This document shows positions 44,911-57,561 of a stretch of 64,000 nucleotides of DNA, piece by piece. The stretch's first letter is position 1. Each line of letters opens with the position of its first letter. Below the pieces are notes generated by a model, which was not told where the DNA came from, ran no database searches, and worked only from the letters and a program-made list of their open reading frames with translations. Made by a program: the position numbers and the translations under genes. The stretch comes from Limnanthes douglasii subsp. nivea (lineage: Eukaryota; Streptophyta; Magnoliopsida; Brassicales; Limnanthaceae): NCBI GenBank assembly GCA_036936605.1, contig JAUPFV010000001.1, forward strand, positions 121,776,771 to 121,840,770, given 5' to 3'.

Positions 44911-47890
44911 TTATTGTTCTTCGGAATTCTCTTCAGGAGAATCTCTTTCATCAGTTTTATCTTCTTCTAACTCTGTCTCTTCGGAGGAATCAATGGGGAT
45001 AGGATCAAAGGCTTCGTCGGGTCGGTTGTCTATGGGGATTAATTACCAAAAGTTGGACAGATTTACCTTAAGAAACGTTGCATGAATTTCACGAAGCAAA
45101 TTGGTTTATTGTTGTTCCTTGGCATTTTTATAGCAGCCAATGTGTCTTTCTCACACTCAGTTTTGGAGTCCTCTAAAATAATTTTCTTTTCTTTCCCAAT
45201 GGTATCCTTGAGATAAGCTATATTACTTGTCAGTTTCTTCTTTTATTTGAAGATTCTTGAAGAGTATAATATTTTTGTTGCTCCTCATATAATTCATTGG
45301 CATGTTTGTTCTTAAGCTTTTCAATCTCAACCCGATGAGAAGTCTTAAGCTCCTCCATTTTTTTATTATGTACGAAGTGAAGGTGACGTTTAAGTTGGAT
45401 GGCTCCATGGAAATATTGCGACTTGTCAATTTGGAATACATGAAATTTCTCCTCGAGATGTTTGCCAAAACTCTCTCTCATTCTTTTCTCTGCAGCATCG
45501 TCATGTTTATATCAAACCATCTCATTAGCCATATTTTCTAAATGGCTTCGAGAAGAATTTACCTCTATGTATAATGGTTTGGTTGCTGCTTCGAGCTGGC
45601 AAAAGGTTGCACAGCAAGTAAGACCTCTTCGAATGGATCTTGCACATGGATGAAACTTTCATTGTTGTAAGGTATGATAGCAGACGAGGAAGCCAAATGA
45701 GTATCTGAAGAATGCATGAGTTCATGCAATAGAGAAGCAGTAACTTGATGGCTAATTTGTCGAAGTTGTTCCTGAACTTGTTGAACCTTTGGATCCATAT
45801 ATTTGTAGAGAGCTTAAAGCTCTTCTTCAGTAGCAGGTTCGTCAGGAAAGAAGTGGTCATCTCCTTAGTAATTTCTGATGTTGTTTCTTCTTGATTATCT
45901 TCTACTTCAACTCCTCCTCGAAGGTTGTCCATTGCAGTCTCCTCAACTTCGCTATGAGGAATATCTAAGGTAGTTAATTCAAGTATTTGTTCTACTCCTT
46001 TCAATGATGAAGCTTTTACAACTTTCTTTTTTCCTTGGGGTAGAAGTTTTCTTTATTTTTTAAGAAGGTTCAGCCTCGACTCCCTCTCTGATTGTTAAAA
46101 AGCTAACATCATATGCTTTTCTTTTGCTTTTGGTTTCTTTTTTCTTTTGCGGACTAGCTGTTTTTTTCTTGTTCCCTTTCTTTTTTTGAAGGTAAGTGAC
46201 TGTCAGATCTATTGTGCACACGTAATATAACTTTTTTATCAGGTGCCAGCAATCTTTTCACAACTAGGTTGGGATTTGGTTGCTCTTTTAGAATTCCGGG
46301 TAGGTCGGCACCCAAGGAAATCCTCCACAGATGACTGCTAATGAAATTGATGGGTTGAAAAGTCGAATGAAATCCATTGCCACATTCATTTTCCACCCAG
46401 GTGGGTAGTTGAGCAAAGACATCTTTTGTATCATTTTTTCTGACTTTTATACCTCTTTGAAATTCCTAAGAACAATAACAATATGTGTGGGAAAGCTTAT
46501 TTCAATTATAAAGGATAAAAATAGATAAAAGTGAAAGGACTTAATGTTGCTTCTCCAAACAAGATTAAGTTTGGAAGGGTTCTACTCTAATATTTCTTTA
46601 CCATTCTCCCAAGCTCTTGATATAAAGACAAATTTTGCTTCTAAAATTTGTCAGCTTCAAGTAAATCGTCGATAACCTTGAAGTCATCAACCAGTATTAA
46701 GTAGTAAAAGGGTAGTACTGGTCCCTCTGAAAGACCAATCATGGCAAGGAAATCTTTAATGGAAAGAGGGGTTTGGCTTAGTCTTGAAGCCATAATCACT
46801 AACATGAGTATAAACTACAGATCTAGTGTTGCTTGTGTAGGGTAGAGGTTCAGAATTTCAAATTACTCCACTATCATCGAATCTAGTGGGAATTGAAGAT
46901 CCCAGTTGATGATCTTATGATAGACCACCAACTCATTTGCTTCACAATCTTGTAGTGTCTCCCATTCTTTTGGAATTCAAAGAGTGATGTTGTCTGCCAT
47001 TCGCCATTGTTTCTTCAAACGATTAGTATGAGCTTCGTTATAGTAAATGTATGATACATTTTTAGCGCCATGATGTATTGAATAAGGAATGGTTTCAAGT
47101 CTACACTGATTGAGGCAGCAACATCGTCGGGAATCTCAACTGGATTTTTATTTTTCTTTCTTCTTCTTTCTATTAATCCGTGTTTTGAGGCATCGTCTTC
47201 TATGTAAGATCAATATCACTTTCCTTGGACTCAACGTTCGATTGTGTTGCTTCTGAATCAACTTCTTCCTCTGACGCTCCGTCTATTAATTGAAGATAGT
47301 TAGGATTTGAGGTTGGTCTTTCTTCTTGCGTATGCGATGGGAGTTTTTTGAGACTCTGTGTTGGTCTTAGAAATATCCCTTGGAGGAGGAGAAGATGGTG
47401 CATTATTATTGGTATTGTTTTGTGAAGAGATGCCAGCCTTGAAGTCCCACATAGCTATGAAAGTCTTCTTTTTAACAGAACAATTACAAAAGAGATGAAC
47501 TTCTGGTTTTATTTGAGGAGTTACCTTGCTTGATGTTCGAGGAGAACTAAAATTAGTACGTGATGTACCTTCTTCTGGACTTCTTTGAGTAGATAATCTT
47601 GGAGTTACCCTGTGTGCAGTTCGATGAGTAATGAACAAAGATGTTGGAGAAGGATTTCGAGGCGTTGGTTGTTGAGATTCTGGAGTTGATAAACTTGAAA
47701 GTATGGCGGAGCTTCGATTTCGATCAAATTTACCGTATATTATTTGAGTAGAGAATTGAGGAGAGTTTTTTATCAATCCTACAGCTCTGCACTCTCCAGC
47801 TATTTCACTGAAAAAATATCGTATGCATGTAAAACTTGTGTCTCTATTTTTAGGGAAGTTAATTTCTTGGTTTTGGGTATTTTTTCTTAT
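44911..47890 (-). pseudogene. Antisense accessory gene (aORF), copy in element 2
   Basis: The start aligns with that of element 3, but the ATG has become ATA at 47890. The N-terminal block follows (CRAVGLIKNSPQFST, KKTFIAMWDFKAG). The central domain at about 46990-46580 reads NELVVYHKIINW, QFPLDSMIV, VIMASRLSQTP, LPFYYLILVDDFKVIDDLL. A 79-bp intron (46466-46544) sits at the shared position, its donor GT now TT. After it come ENECGNGFHSTFQ and SHLWRISLG, then EQPNPN. A lysine-rich stretch, a coiled coil (about 45480-45240, MEELKTSHRVEIEKLKNKHA) and an acidic tail ending EENSEEQ before a stop at 44911 complete it. Many stops; inactive. Confidence 0.82.
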
Positions 47891-48599
47891 ATTAGGTTGA
47901 AGATTGACTGGAAAGTATGAATTTTATGGTGATGGTAGCCAAGAAATTTATTACTCAGTGATAAGTAGCTAAGGATTTTTCTCAGGCGAAGATGAGTTTA
48001 TCTCTCTATAAATTTTGTGTGAGGCAAATGAATTAAATGAAAAACTATTATTATAAGGGTTAGGGGAGAGAGTGGTATTAAAGAAGTTGAAAATGTGGTG
48101 GCATTAACTGGTTGAAAAAAGATATAATGCCAAACAGTTGCTTGTAGAATTGGCAGTATGACATCTATTTTTTGTCAGGCCTAGTGCCAGACCTAGTAGG
48201 TTTTTGAACGCGTGCTAAGAGGAGAAAACGTTTCTAACCGTTATGAAAAAAGTGGCAAAAGGCTTGAACATTGAATATTTAAAGCAAGAGGTAAAAGTTT
48301 ATATATGAAATGGTTGGGTCAAATTCGAAGGTAAACAAAGCATAGTTTATTGGGGGATGAAAAATATGAAGTCTAGCAATTTTGAATTGATAAACGAATG
48401 ATACACGTTCGAAACAGAATTTGGATATTTATTTCTGTAAAGAGTACATATGTTGTCAAAAACCATTTCAGCAAGGAAAGGGGAATATTCGATTCGAAGC
48501 ATATAAAACTTTAGCAATGAACAACTTTTATAAAAATCCCATAGCCTCAATGATTACTAGTTCTTATTCAGTGTCTTTCTTAAGAACTAAATGGGCTAC

Positions 48600-48916
48600 T
48601 GATAAATATATAAAATTTTGAGGACTTAAATGTAATGAATAAAGGTCTTATATGATCAATTATAAAGTTGAAAGATAGTTTTTAGACTGTTTGTAAAGAT
48701 GGAGGACTAAAAGTGCAATTAACCCATTTGTGTAACTAATTCTGTTACATTAAGTCTGAACGCCTATAAATAATGGTTGCGGCTGTTAAAATAAAGGACG
48801 ATATTTTCATAAGCTGATACTTACTTTTTCACTTTTAATTTATCTCTCTAAAATCAAACTCTCTCTTTATCACTCTCAAGAACTAAATTCACACATATCA
48901 ATCTCGATCGATATCA
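48600..48916 (+). repeat. 3' LTR of element 2
   Basis: It starts TGATAAATATAT directly after GGGCTAC. Element 3's LTR has the same junction (GGGCTAC, TGATAAGG). It carries GAGGACTTAAATGTAA, a TATA box (CCTATAAATAATGG near 48765) and a CT-rich downstream region. The left end is well supported by the alignment with element 3. The right end at ATATCA (48916) is an estimate. Confidence 0.7.
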
Positions 48917-51900
48917 TTTGATTTATGAAATACTTGAAATGTAAGAAAAGTAATAAAACTTGTAATGAATGTTGAACAATCTCTTTTACTTTCTCAATAA
49001 GAAAAATCGTTTGAAGTTTATATTCTTTAGCCAAATCGTGTTCATCTCATATGCTCGATATTTTATAAATCTCTATGGAATAAAAATAAGAAGTTCACCA
49101 AAAATTATATATAGATATCCCAATGTATTCTCAAATATGGCGGTTGTTCATTATTTAACTAATAATTTACCAACCACTAGATCGATTAAGAATCTCGCTA
49201 AAAATGTCATTTGATTAGTGAGTTATCAACCACTAAATTTAAGGATTTTATTTCATTCTCAAATTTAGTGGCTCGTTTGATTTCCTCTCCCATAAGTTTG
49301 TCTTACATATAAACTTTGGGGTCCAAATCTTTCATTCACCACAAGAACTTCTTCCACTAAATGTAAAACTACAAAATCCAATATTTTTTCATTGATAAGA
49401 AAATATTTGAATTAACTTTTGAAAATTACGACTCAGATAGATGTTCATCATAAACTTGTATTTTACTCATTTTTAAATTGATAAAACCCATTAAGTATTG
49501 TCACGCCAATCACTCGTTCAGGATCTCTAATTTTATGAGAGGATAAATTGTCGGACCCTAATTTAGTAGAGTCTTAAGACGCATGAGATGATAAAATGGA
49601 TTTGATATGGGGATGATGCATATGTGTGCTTGTTCTGTCAGACTAGTATCTCGTTCTTTATTTTCTAAAGGTTTATTATACTACAACATAACATGCAATT
49701 TTATTCCATAATATTTTGAGTGATAAAGGGTGTAGCATAAAAATGGTGGGTTAATTTGGAAAATAATCGAGGCCTAAAAAGTAGATTCTAAAATCTTATG
49801 TGCTTTTGGAATATTTTTAAGATTTTGTAATGTGTCTTTTGAAAACTAATGAAGGACCCTTGTCATTGATGTATACTCAATGAGTAGAAATATACCTTCA
49901 GAGAATATATAGTGCTTTATTTACCAATTTGTATACAAAGAATGTTGATTTCCTGTTTAAGTGGTATATTGAGAGAGATAGATAACATACCCTTATATGG
50001 CGTTTGTTGTTGTATATATAACTCGAAGCGGTATACCCTGCCCCACCCTATTACCGCCAAAGTATTCGCCGTAGGTTTGTCCAAGGGTTGTCCATGCAAT
50101 GATATATATTTGGATAATATTTTGATTTAATTTGATACATCATGTTTATGGATTTTCCCAATTCTCGGAGATAATCATAGAAATAGATATTATCCCTATT
50201 GAAAAACCTAGGACTTGTGTAGAATTTCACTAAATTTGTTGTTGATATTGTTATACAATATTTAATGTTTTATATCTTATATGCGGACTTTTTAAAGTAG
50301 TTCAACATATTATTGTATGTAAATTTGACTATTGCACTAGCCAAAGTATTCATGTGAGATCTCGAAAGTTACTGGATCTTTTTAATCTAAAAAACTAAAT
50401 TGGTCATGGATTAATATATAATGTATATATGAGGACCTTGATGAACTTCTATCAAAACCAAGACATGAGATTGGACTTGTCGACCGATTCATAAAATTTG
50501 AAAATCCATATTTTTTCGTTTACTTGTACGGGTATATCTTGGATATTTTATTTATGTTATGATCAAAGTCCTACTCACGTTGACCTGGTTGAATTAAAAG
50601 AAGTTGTAAATATGACTACCTTCTAACTAAAAATGAAATTCACCAAGGCTTTGGTTCATCCTACGTAAAGATAATAAATATCTTATATTTTCTACATTTT
50701 TTTGGACTTACTTCTGTTTTGAAATTTCATAGAAAATGTTATTTATCTCAAATAGGTCTACAAATGTTTTTTAAAATCGTCAATCAATTTTGTTGTATTT
50801 GTAAAAATAAAATAGAGTAATATATAATTAATAAATTAATCTATTATACATTAGGGAGTTAAAAATTGTTAATCTATATATTTTGGATTAATTCATTTCT
50901 TTTTAGTAAAATTTTAATTTTGATGAATTTATTTTTATTTTTAACAAATCAATAAATATAAAAATGAATAATTTTTTTATGAATATATTGATAAACAAAA
51001 ATCTATACTAGTCAATATACAATCTCACCACCAATTAATGCATGGTCTTATTTCTTTAATCATTATTTTAGATGATAATTATAAAACAGCACGTGGCTTA
51101 TACTCTTCATGTATGATTCATACTGAATGACTATATGAAATTATTTTTCTATATTTCCAAATATTTATACTACGTTTAACATATTAAAATTCTTTATCCC
51201 CATTTATCTTTACGAGAATATTTATTTCGTCTCTCGCAGTCGAATTATACATGTAAAACACATTTCATTTCTAAAAAACTCAAATAGGCTTCTTATTTAA
51301 TTAGTTCTTCAATCTATTTTGTCTTATTCATAATTAATATATATTTAAATATAATAATTTAATATGAATAACTACTAAACTAAATTATTAGCTTCCATTA
51401 CTCTTAAGTTTATTGTTGAAATCTATCATGCTGAGGTACTCAACAATTGGATCACATATCGATTTTAGGTTTAAATTAATTAGCTACTTCCAATTATGTA
51501 AATCAATAGTTCAAACCGGACTTAAAGGTATGGCGTTTTCCATTTTATACAAACCTATGTACCAAACAGAAAATGGTATCTCAAATTATAGCTGATATTT
51601 TATTATGGTCAACAAAGTAGTGCCAAATATGCCCTAGAAATATTAGCAAGTTATCAAAACTATAATTTTACATAGTTGTAAATACTTCAAGTGTCAGAAT
51701 ATAAATATACCATATGTTGAGAGTGTGGCTTTTGTCAAGAAAGTTTGTTAAGTCGTTATTACATGTGTAAAATAATGATTGGTAGAAAGTATATTATAAG
51801 TAGTATAAATAAAAACTCGAGTATCTATTTGGAGACTAGGCACTTAGAGATACAAAAATTATTATTATCATCAAATTACTTTCGTTTCCCGATTGTGAAC

Positions 51901-52119
51901 ATTATATTGGCTTTAGAGTTGAGAAATTTGTTCCGTTATCAACAGGTTGTACCTAAAAAATAAACTTTTCTTTTCAAATATCAAGCTTTTAACAATTTAC
52001 CAATGGTGATGACTAGGTTGTGTGACTTGAGATATTCTGATGGTTATTCTGGGGACCATAACAAAGTTGCCAACTTGTGCATCAAGAAAGCAGACAAGAG
52101 CATATGAATCCAATAGTTA
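48917..52119. other. AT-rich intergenic DNA
   Basis: I see no recognisable gene. The frames at 48969-49214, 49912-50130 and 51745-51963 have no motif. Scattered less AT-rich pieces (about 50010-50100 and 50430-50640) may be old transposon remains, but no family could be assigned. Confidence 0.5.
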
Positions 52120-55100
52120 CCATGGAAAGTGTAATCAACCAAATGGAGCAACATTTGGTATGCCTGCCTATTTTACACATATCTAATGAGAAAATCTGTC
52201 CAATTAAGGTTTGCAACCTATTCCTTATAGTGTTCAAATTTTAGAATTGAAAATTGACGAATTGAAGCAAGAGAAATTTAGGTCAAATCAATCATAAATT
52301 GAGAGGGATCGAGAAGCTAATGAGATAATGAAAAAGTTGATTGAGGCACTATAATTTATATCTGATTTTTTTTAATTAAAACTTAAGGGAAAATGAACAT
52401 AGGGGATAATAAAACAAGTTCTATAGAGAAAATAAGGGATAAAATGTGGTGTTTATGTGTGAAAAAAGAGAGGCATTATACAGATAGATAAGATCAATAA
52501 TGTTTAGCAAAAGAAAAGAAACTAGACAGATTCGAGTTTGAAGCCCGGTTAAATAACATAATATTAAAAAACGAAAGGTAAAAAAGATGTTTAATATAAT
52601 GAGGAGATATAAAAAATGGAAACCTAGATACTTAAAAATCTTTATTTGTTAAGAACATTCTTGAGGGAAATATTCCAAAAAACATTGATCCTTTAAGATG
52701 GAAAAATATGATGGCTCAGGAGATCATGAACATAAACTAGATAAATTTAGGAGTATGATGATGGGTTTAATCGGGATAATATGTTGTTGTGTAGAGCCGT
52801 GTTTATGACTTTAAAAGGAAACACTTTAGGTTGGTTCAATAGTTTTACCTAAGGGATAAATTCAATATTTTAAAATTTTATGAAGGGCTTATAAAGTTTT
52901 TTTGTAAATAATAAAGTATAGAAAAAAGAAGGTGACTATATTATGAACATGTATAAAAAAAATAAGGGAAAGTTTAAAGTTCTATGTCCATATATATACT
53001 CGCTCGCAAATTGAATAATATGGTGACTTACAAACAAGAAGTTGTTGTAGCAGCCTTCAAAAGATGATTTGATATAAATGGAAAATTATATGAGGGTCTT
53101 GTCATGTTCCATGTGGATGGTTTGGGGGATATTTTACCAAGATCATATCAGTCCATTAGGCTTGAAGATTCTAAGATGAAGCTTTTTCTGGTTTCAAATT
53201 TCAAGAATCGAAAGTGATAGCACCCCATGAAAATAAATTAATGAAATTAAGCGCGATGAAGGGATGAGAGGTCAAATCAACAAACCCAAAGCTCTTTATT
53301 ATGATAATCTAGGTTGAAGGTTCACTCTTTTAGCATAGAATATTACGGAAATTGTTTATAAGACAAAGTCAAGGGAAAATATAAACCTCGGTGTCATATG
53401 TTAGCTTCGAGTAGTGATAAATCTCGTATATGTTTTTGCGCTTATGATAACGATCATGGTCACGCAATCATTGATTGTTGGTAGTTAGGAAAATACATTT
53501 GAAGACTAATAGACATTGGTGATGTGGTCCAAATTGTTAAGATAAAAACAAAAGGAACACAAAGAGGAATATGTGGAAAAAATGGGTGAGGATAAAGAAA
53601 ATCAGCAACATTTGTTCACCCATTTCATCATTATCAAAAGCCAGTTTCAGATTTGTCGTTTAAAGATGATGATTTGAAAGGGGTTATTAGCCCACATGAT
53701 GATGTACTGATAATTTATTAAGACATTTCAGGAGTGATAGTCTCCCGAGTGTTGATAGAGAATGGAAGCTTACCTGATATCATATTTAAAAAACTCTTAC
53801 AATCATATGCTCGAGGTTCCACCATATAAATCAACTGATATGCAACTAGGTAGTTATGAAAAAAAGGCTTTAAGATGTGTCGATGAGATTAAACATTTAG
53901 TACTCATAGGTTATGGAAATACCAAAAACATTGCAATGACTTTCATGATTTTTTATATGTCTAGTTTGTATAATATGATTATAGGATGACCATGGTTACA
54001 TAAGATGGAGGCAATATCATGTACTTATAGGCAATATCTCAAATACCCGGTGGGAAATCTAGTTGGAAAAGTTAGAGGTAATCAAAGGACAATGATGAGT
54101 TGGTATGCAATATTGTTAGATCTTAAGTAATAAATAAAATAACAGATAAATAATGAGAATGCAGGTTGTTAGTTGTATATGAATAGTAAGTTTGAAAATA
54201 AAGTTGATGACTTAATGTAAGAAATTTAATGTAAATAGCCGTTAGATGAGACTGTTGAATAAGCAATATGAGTTGGGTAAATATTAAATATTGTGAAATT
54301 TTTAAATCAATATTTCAAGATTAAGTAAAAAGATTTGTTGAAAATAAATTCATATATTTTTCCTCGTATATTATCTACCATGAGCTATCAATTCATAAAA
54401 AGATGACGCAAATTCCTAAAAAAGAAAAGTTTTTTCTCTTAAGAAAGCAGAAGCAATTGTTAAAGAGGTTGAGAAAATTTTGGATATGACATATCAGGGA
54501 GTCAAGATATCTGACCTCGATCGTCAATCCAATATGTGTTAAGAAGAAAAATTGAAAACGGAGGATGTGTGTAGACTTTGCTGATCTCAGTAAAGTATGC
54601 CCAAATGTTACTTTCCTCTGCCTCGTATTGACCAATTAGTAGACGCTGCCTCTAGTCATCATTTCTTGTTATTTATGAATGCATACTCATGATACAATCA
54701 AATTCGAATGCATCATAATGATGAAGAATACAATGTTTTTCAAACTGAAATGGGTTTGTATTGCTATAAGGTTGTATATTTTGTATTGAAAATGTAGGGT
54801 TTAGTTACCAAAGGTTAGTCAATCAAATTTTTGAAAAGTAACTGGAAAAAAAATGGAGGCTTATATAGACAATATGATCGTAACAAGCAACAACGATGAT
54901 CGGTAAGTTGAGATTTTCTCCGAGATATTTGAAAGATTAATCGAATTTAATCTTAAGCCGAATCATTTGAAGTGTTCCTTTAGAATTCTAAGTGGATATT
55001 TACTAGGATATATTGTTAATAAGAATGATATTGAAGTCGATCCAAAATAGTTGAAAGCACTATTGAATATGGAGCCACCAAAGACGATCAAATATGTTCA

Positions 55101-55600
55101 AATATTAACAGGTTGTTTGACAAAATTATCAAGGTTCATTCCTAAAGCTTCTGATAATAGTCATTGTTTCTTTGAAGTACTTAAAAGAAGCAAAAACGTT
55201 CAGCTCGAATGATGATTACGATAAGGTTTTCTGGTTGTTGAAAGATTATTTGACTTCAGCAAAAAAAAATCCAGCTCCGATACGAGGTGAATCGTTATAT
55301 TAATATTTATTCGTGTATAACTTTGTTGTAAGTGTTGTATTGGTCAAAGAAGATGGAAGAGTTCAAAGACTAATTTACTATATAAGTAAAAGCGTGATTG
55401 ACACAAAAAACAAATTATTTGAATATGAAGAAATTTGCTTTAATATTGGTGGTAACTTCTAGAAAGATGATATCGAACTTTCAAAGTTATACCGTCGTCT
55501 TGCAAACTTTGTTTCCTTTAAGTATTGCGCTATAAAAATCATATATATCAAGAAGGCTTACATGATGGTCGGTATAATTAAAATGTTATGAGATTTATAC
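52120..55600 (+). pseudogene. Ty3/gypsy relic: gag, protease, RT and RNase H
   Basis: Gag begins near 52120 (MESVINQMEQ) and its core is at about 52700-52990 (EKYDGSGDHEHKLDKF, LGWFNSF). The zinc-binding motif near 53440 reads CAYDNDHGHAIIDC, the element 1 pattern with one H changed to D. Protease (about 53690-53820) reads LIENGSLPDIIF, where the catalytic D of the usual D-T/N-G is E. RT follows: RRMCVDFADLSKVCP (about 54565), EAYIDNMIVTS (YIDN at 54862-54873), FNLKPNHLKCSF and GYLLGYIVNK. RNase H reads SVVLVKEDGRVQRLIYYISK at about 55330-55390. No LTR or integrase was firmly placed. Many stops and shifts. Confidence 0.8.
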
Positions 55601-55815
55601 AAACTACGTACTACGGTTGAAGCTCGTTTTGGTTAATCACATATTGGTTCCCTTCTCCCAGCTCATTTGCTATACCTCATCTATGGAGCTAAGATTTCCA
55701 TCTCTTACCTACGATTGGCCCTCATTGTTACTCAGCGTTCAGACCCCTTCATGTAATGGCTTGAGTAATCTTTGGCGCGCCGCCTATGGTGCGGGGGTCT
55801 AACATATTTGACATA
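55601..55815. other. Short GC-richer stretch after the gypsy relic
   Basis: It stands out from the AT-rich surroundings by its base composition, including TTGGCGCGCCGCC at 55769-55781. Reading frames here are short. A piece reading LIYGAK on the plus strand might be the end of the gypsy integrase (usually LVYGxEA). An origin from organelle DNA is an alternative. Neither is shown. Confidence 0.3.
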
Positions 55816-57561
55816 AGAGAAATGCTACGATAATCACGAACTCTTCCTGCTTGCTTTGACAATCTCACATCACATTCTTTCAGATCTTTGTTGCAGATTT
55901 CGTGGCTTAAAAATGTTTGACAAACTTAAACACTATATAAAATATTTTTTAATTTTTTTAACATTTTCGTATTTTGAATGGTTCCAGCTCGCCCTCTTTC
56001 TCTTGATGCTAAAATATGTTATTTTATTTCATGTTATTCTTTTTATAATAGTGTTATTGTACTTCTTTATATGTTATTGTATTATTTTCAAATTGAAATC
56101 GTATTATTTGTGTATTTATGATATATATATGTACGTTGTAAAAATTATATATTTCATTCGTATTTTTCGGTACAATAAACTACCCTAAATAAGGTAAACA
56201 ACTTATTTAGCTTATTTTTTTATTTTCTTCTAGAGAGATATTATATTTTAATTAAGAATCCATAAATAATGTTATGGAAACAAATTATTTTGATTCTCAT
56301 ATAACCTAGTTTCCTCTAGTATTTTATATTCTGACTTACATCCTGAAGCAGTTTTCAATATTTTCCAAAATATATTACCAAAAACAAGGGTTGTTTCTAA
56401 AATATTTACTGTAGAAAAGAATAACATCCAAGTCCAAAAACCTAATCTGAATATGGACTAGTTTCCATATCGTCTTCCTGTGGGTTAAAAAAGTGAAATT
56501 ACATGCTCTCGAAATCACAGCCACACATTTTGGTTCTGACAAAGCAATCTCATCCGTTAAACATGTCTCGATATATTCAAACTCCAAAAAGCCACACTCA
56601 TTACCTCGTCTCGTCAGATTCAGCTTGACAGCAGATACTGTTTACTTATAAAGACCATAATACCCTTTGTACTTGCATTTTAGATCTCTGTTCTAATCAC
56701 AGTTTAGTTATCTAAACTAAGAAACTAAATCTAAACGCATCTAATTTTAATTTTTTAATTAAATTAATATGTATTATCTTAATATTAATTTATATATTCG
56801 TAGTATTAGATTTTGGTAAGGGTGTTCTCGGAATATAACATAAATAACAAAATAACCAACTTAACCCTACTCACTTTTTACTCTGCACCTCTGTCTCTGA
56901 AAAAAGTAAAATCATCAAAAGACAATAACAGTACAAAATTTACACATCTTTAGACGCGTAGTTTCTTTTATATACATTTACTGGTTTTTGTTTTAATATA
57001 ATTAAATAATGCTAAATTTTATTATTTAAATAAAATATCTTTTATATTACTCCATATTTAGACTGATTGGTAGATGGTTTTAAATTAATATATGATGTAT
57101 TTATTTTATAAATTAAAAATATATATTGATTTTTTTTATAAAATTAAATAACTAAGAAAACAGAGAAAAACCAGAGCGACCCAGAGAGAGAAAACACTTT
57201 ACCACTTTTATATGTTTGCACGCATCCATAAGCAAAGGAAAGAAAAAAACACAGGAAAAAAGAGAAGAGAGGTGTATTTCGAAAAAACCTAACAAGAAGA
57301 GAAGAGAAAAAACAAACAGAGTTATGAACAGCAAAACAAAGAAGCTGTCCTGAAAAGGAAAAAACAACACATTTTTTTTTTCTTTATTTGAATTTAAATC
57401 CTCTGCTTCTTAGTAAACTAAACCCGACCCGTTTCTCAATCTCTCATTACAACTTGTGGGTTTTAGTTTTTTTTTAAAAAAAGAAAAAACTGGAGAAATC
57501 GGAGTTCTTCTTGGGTTTTGATATTCGAACATTTACTGTGAGATTTAGTTAGATTAAGACC
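55816..57561. other. Region upstream of the GRAS gene
   Basis: AT-rich to about 56640, then promoter and leader sequence of the GRAS gene are expected. The last 400 bases are purine-rich (GAGAGAAAAC, GAAAGAAAAAAACAC) and then pyrimidine-rich, as in long plant leaders. I cannot place a transcription start or a leader intron with confidence. The 110-codon frame at 55856-56188 is I/L/F/Y-rich and looks like chance in AT-rich DNA. Confidence 0.5.

Larger units (their letters stand above)
43240..48916 (+). mobile_element. Element 2: Tat-lineage Ty3/gypsy element, 5'-truncated
   Basis: The element starts abruptly inside integrase at about 43245, then has the integrase core and C-terminus. The conserved spacer block, a 36-bp tandem array, the antisense aORF (44911-47890) and a 3' LTR from 48600 follow. 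Everything upstream of integrase (LTR, gag, RT) is missing. The order and the aORF match element 1 and element 3. The 3' LTR is closest to that of element 3. Confidence 0.85.

Noticed and set aside
44879..45085. 68-codon serine-rich plus frame in element 2
   Set aside because: It is the complement of the acidic tail of the aORF, which reads better on the minus strand.
48600..48916. Assigning an exact right end to the element 2 LTR by a target duplication
   Set aside because: The left part of the element is missing, so no duplication can be checked.
55856..56188. 110-codon hydrophobic frame, a possible membrane peptide
   Set aside because: Composition (I, L, F, Y) is what AT-rich DNA gives by chance; no upstream promoter or family.
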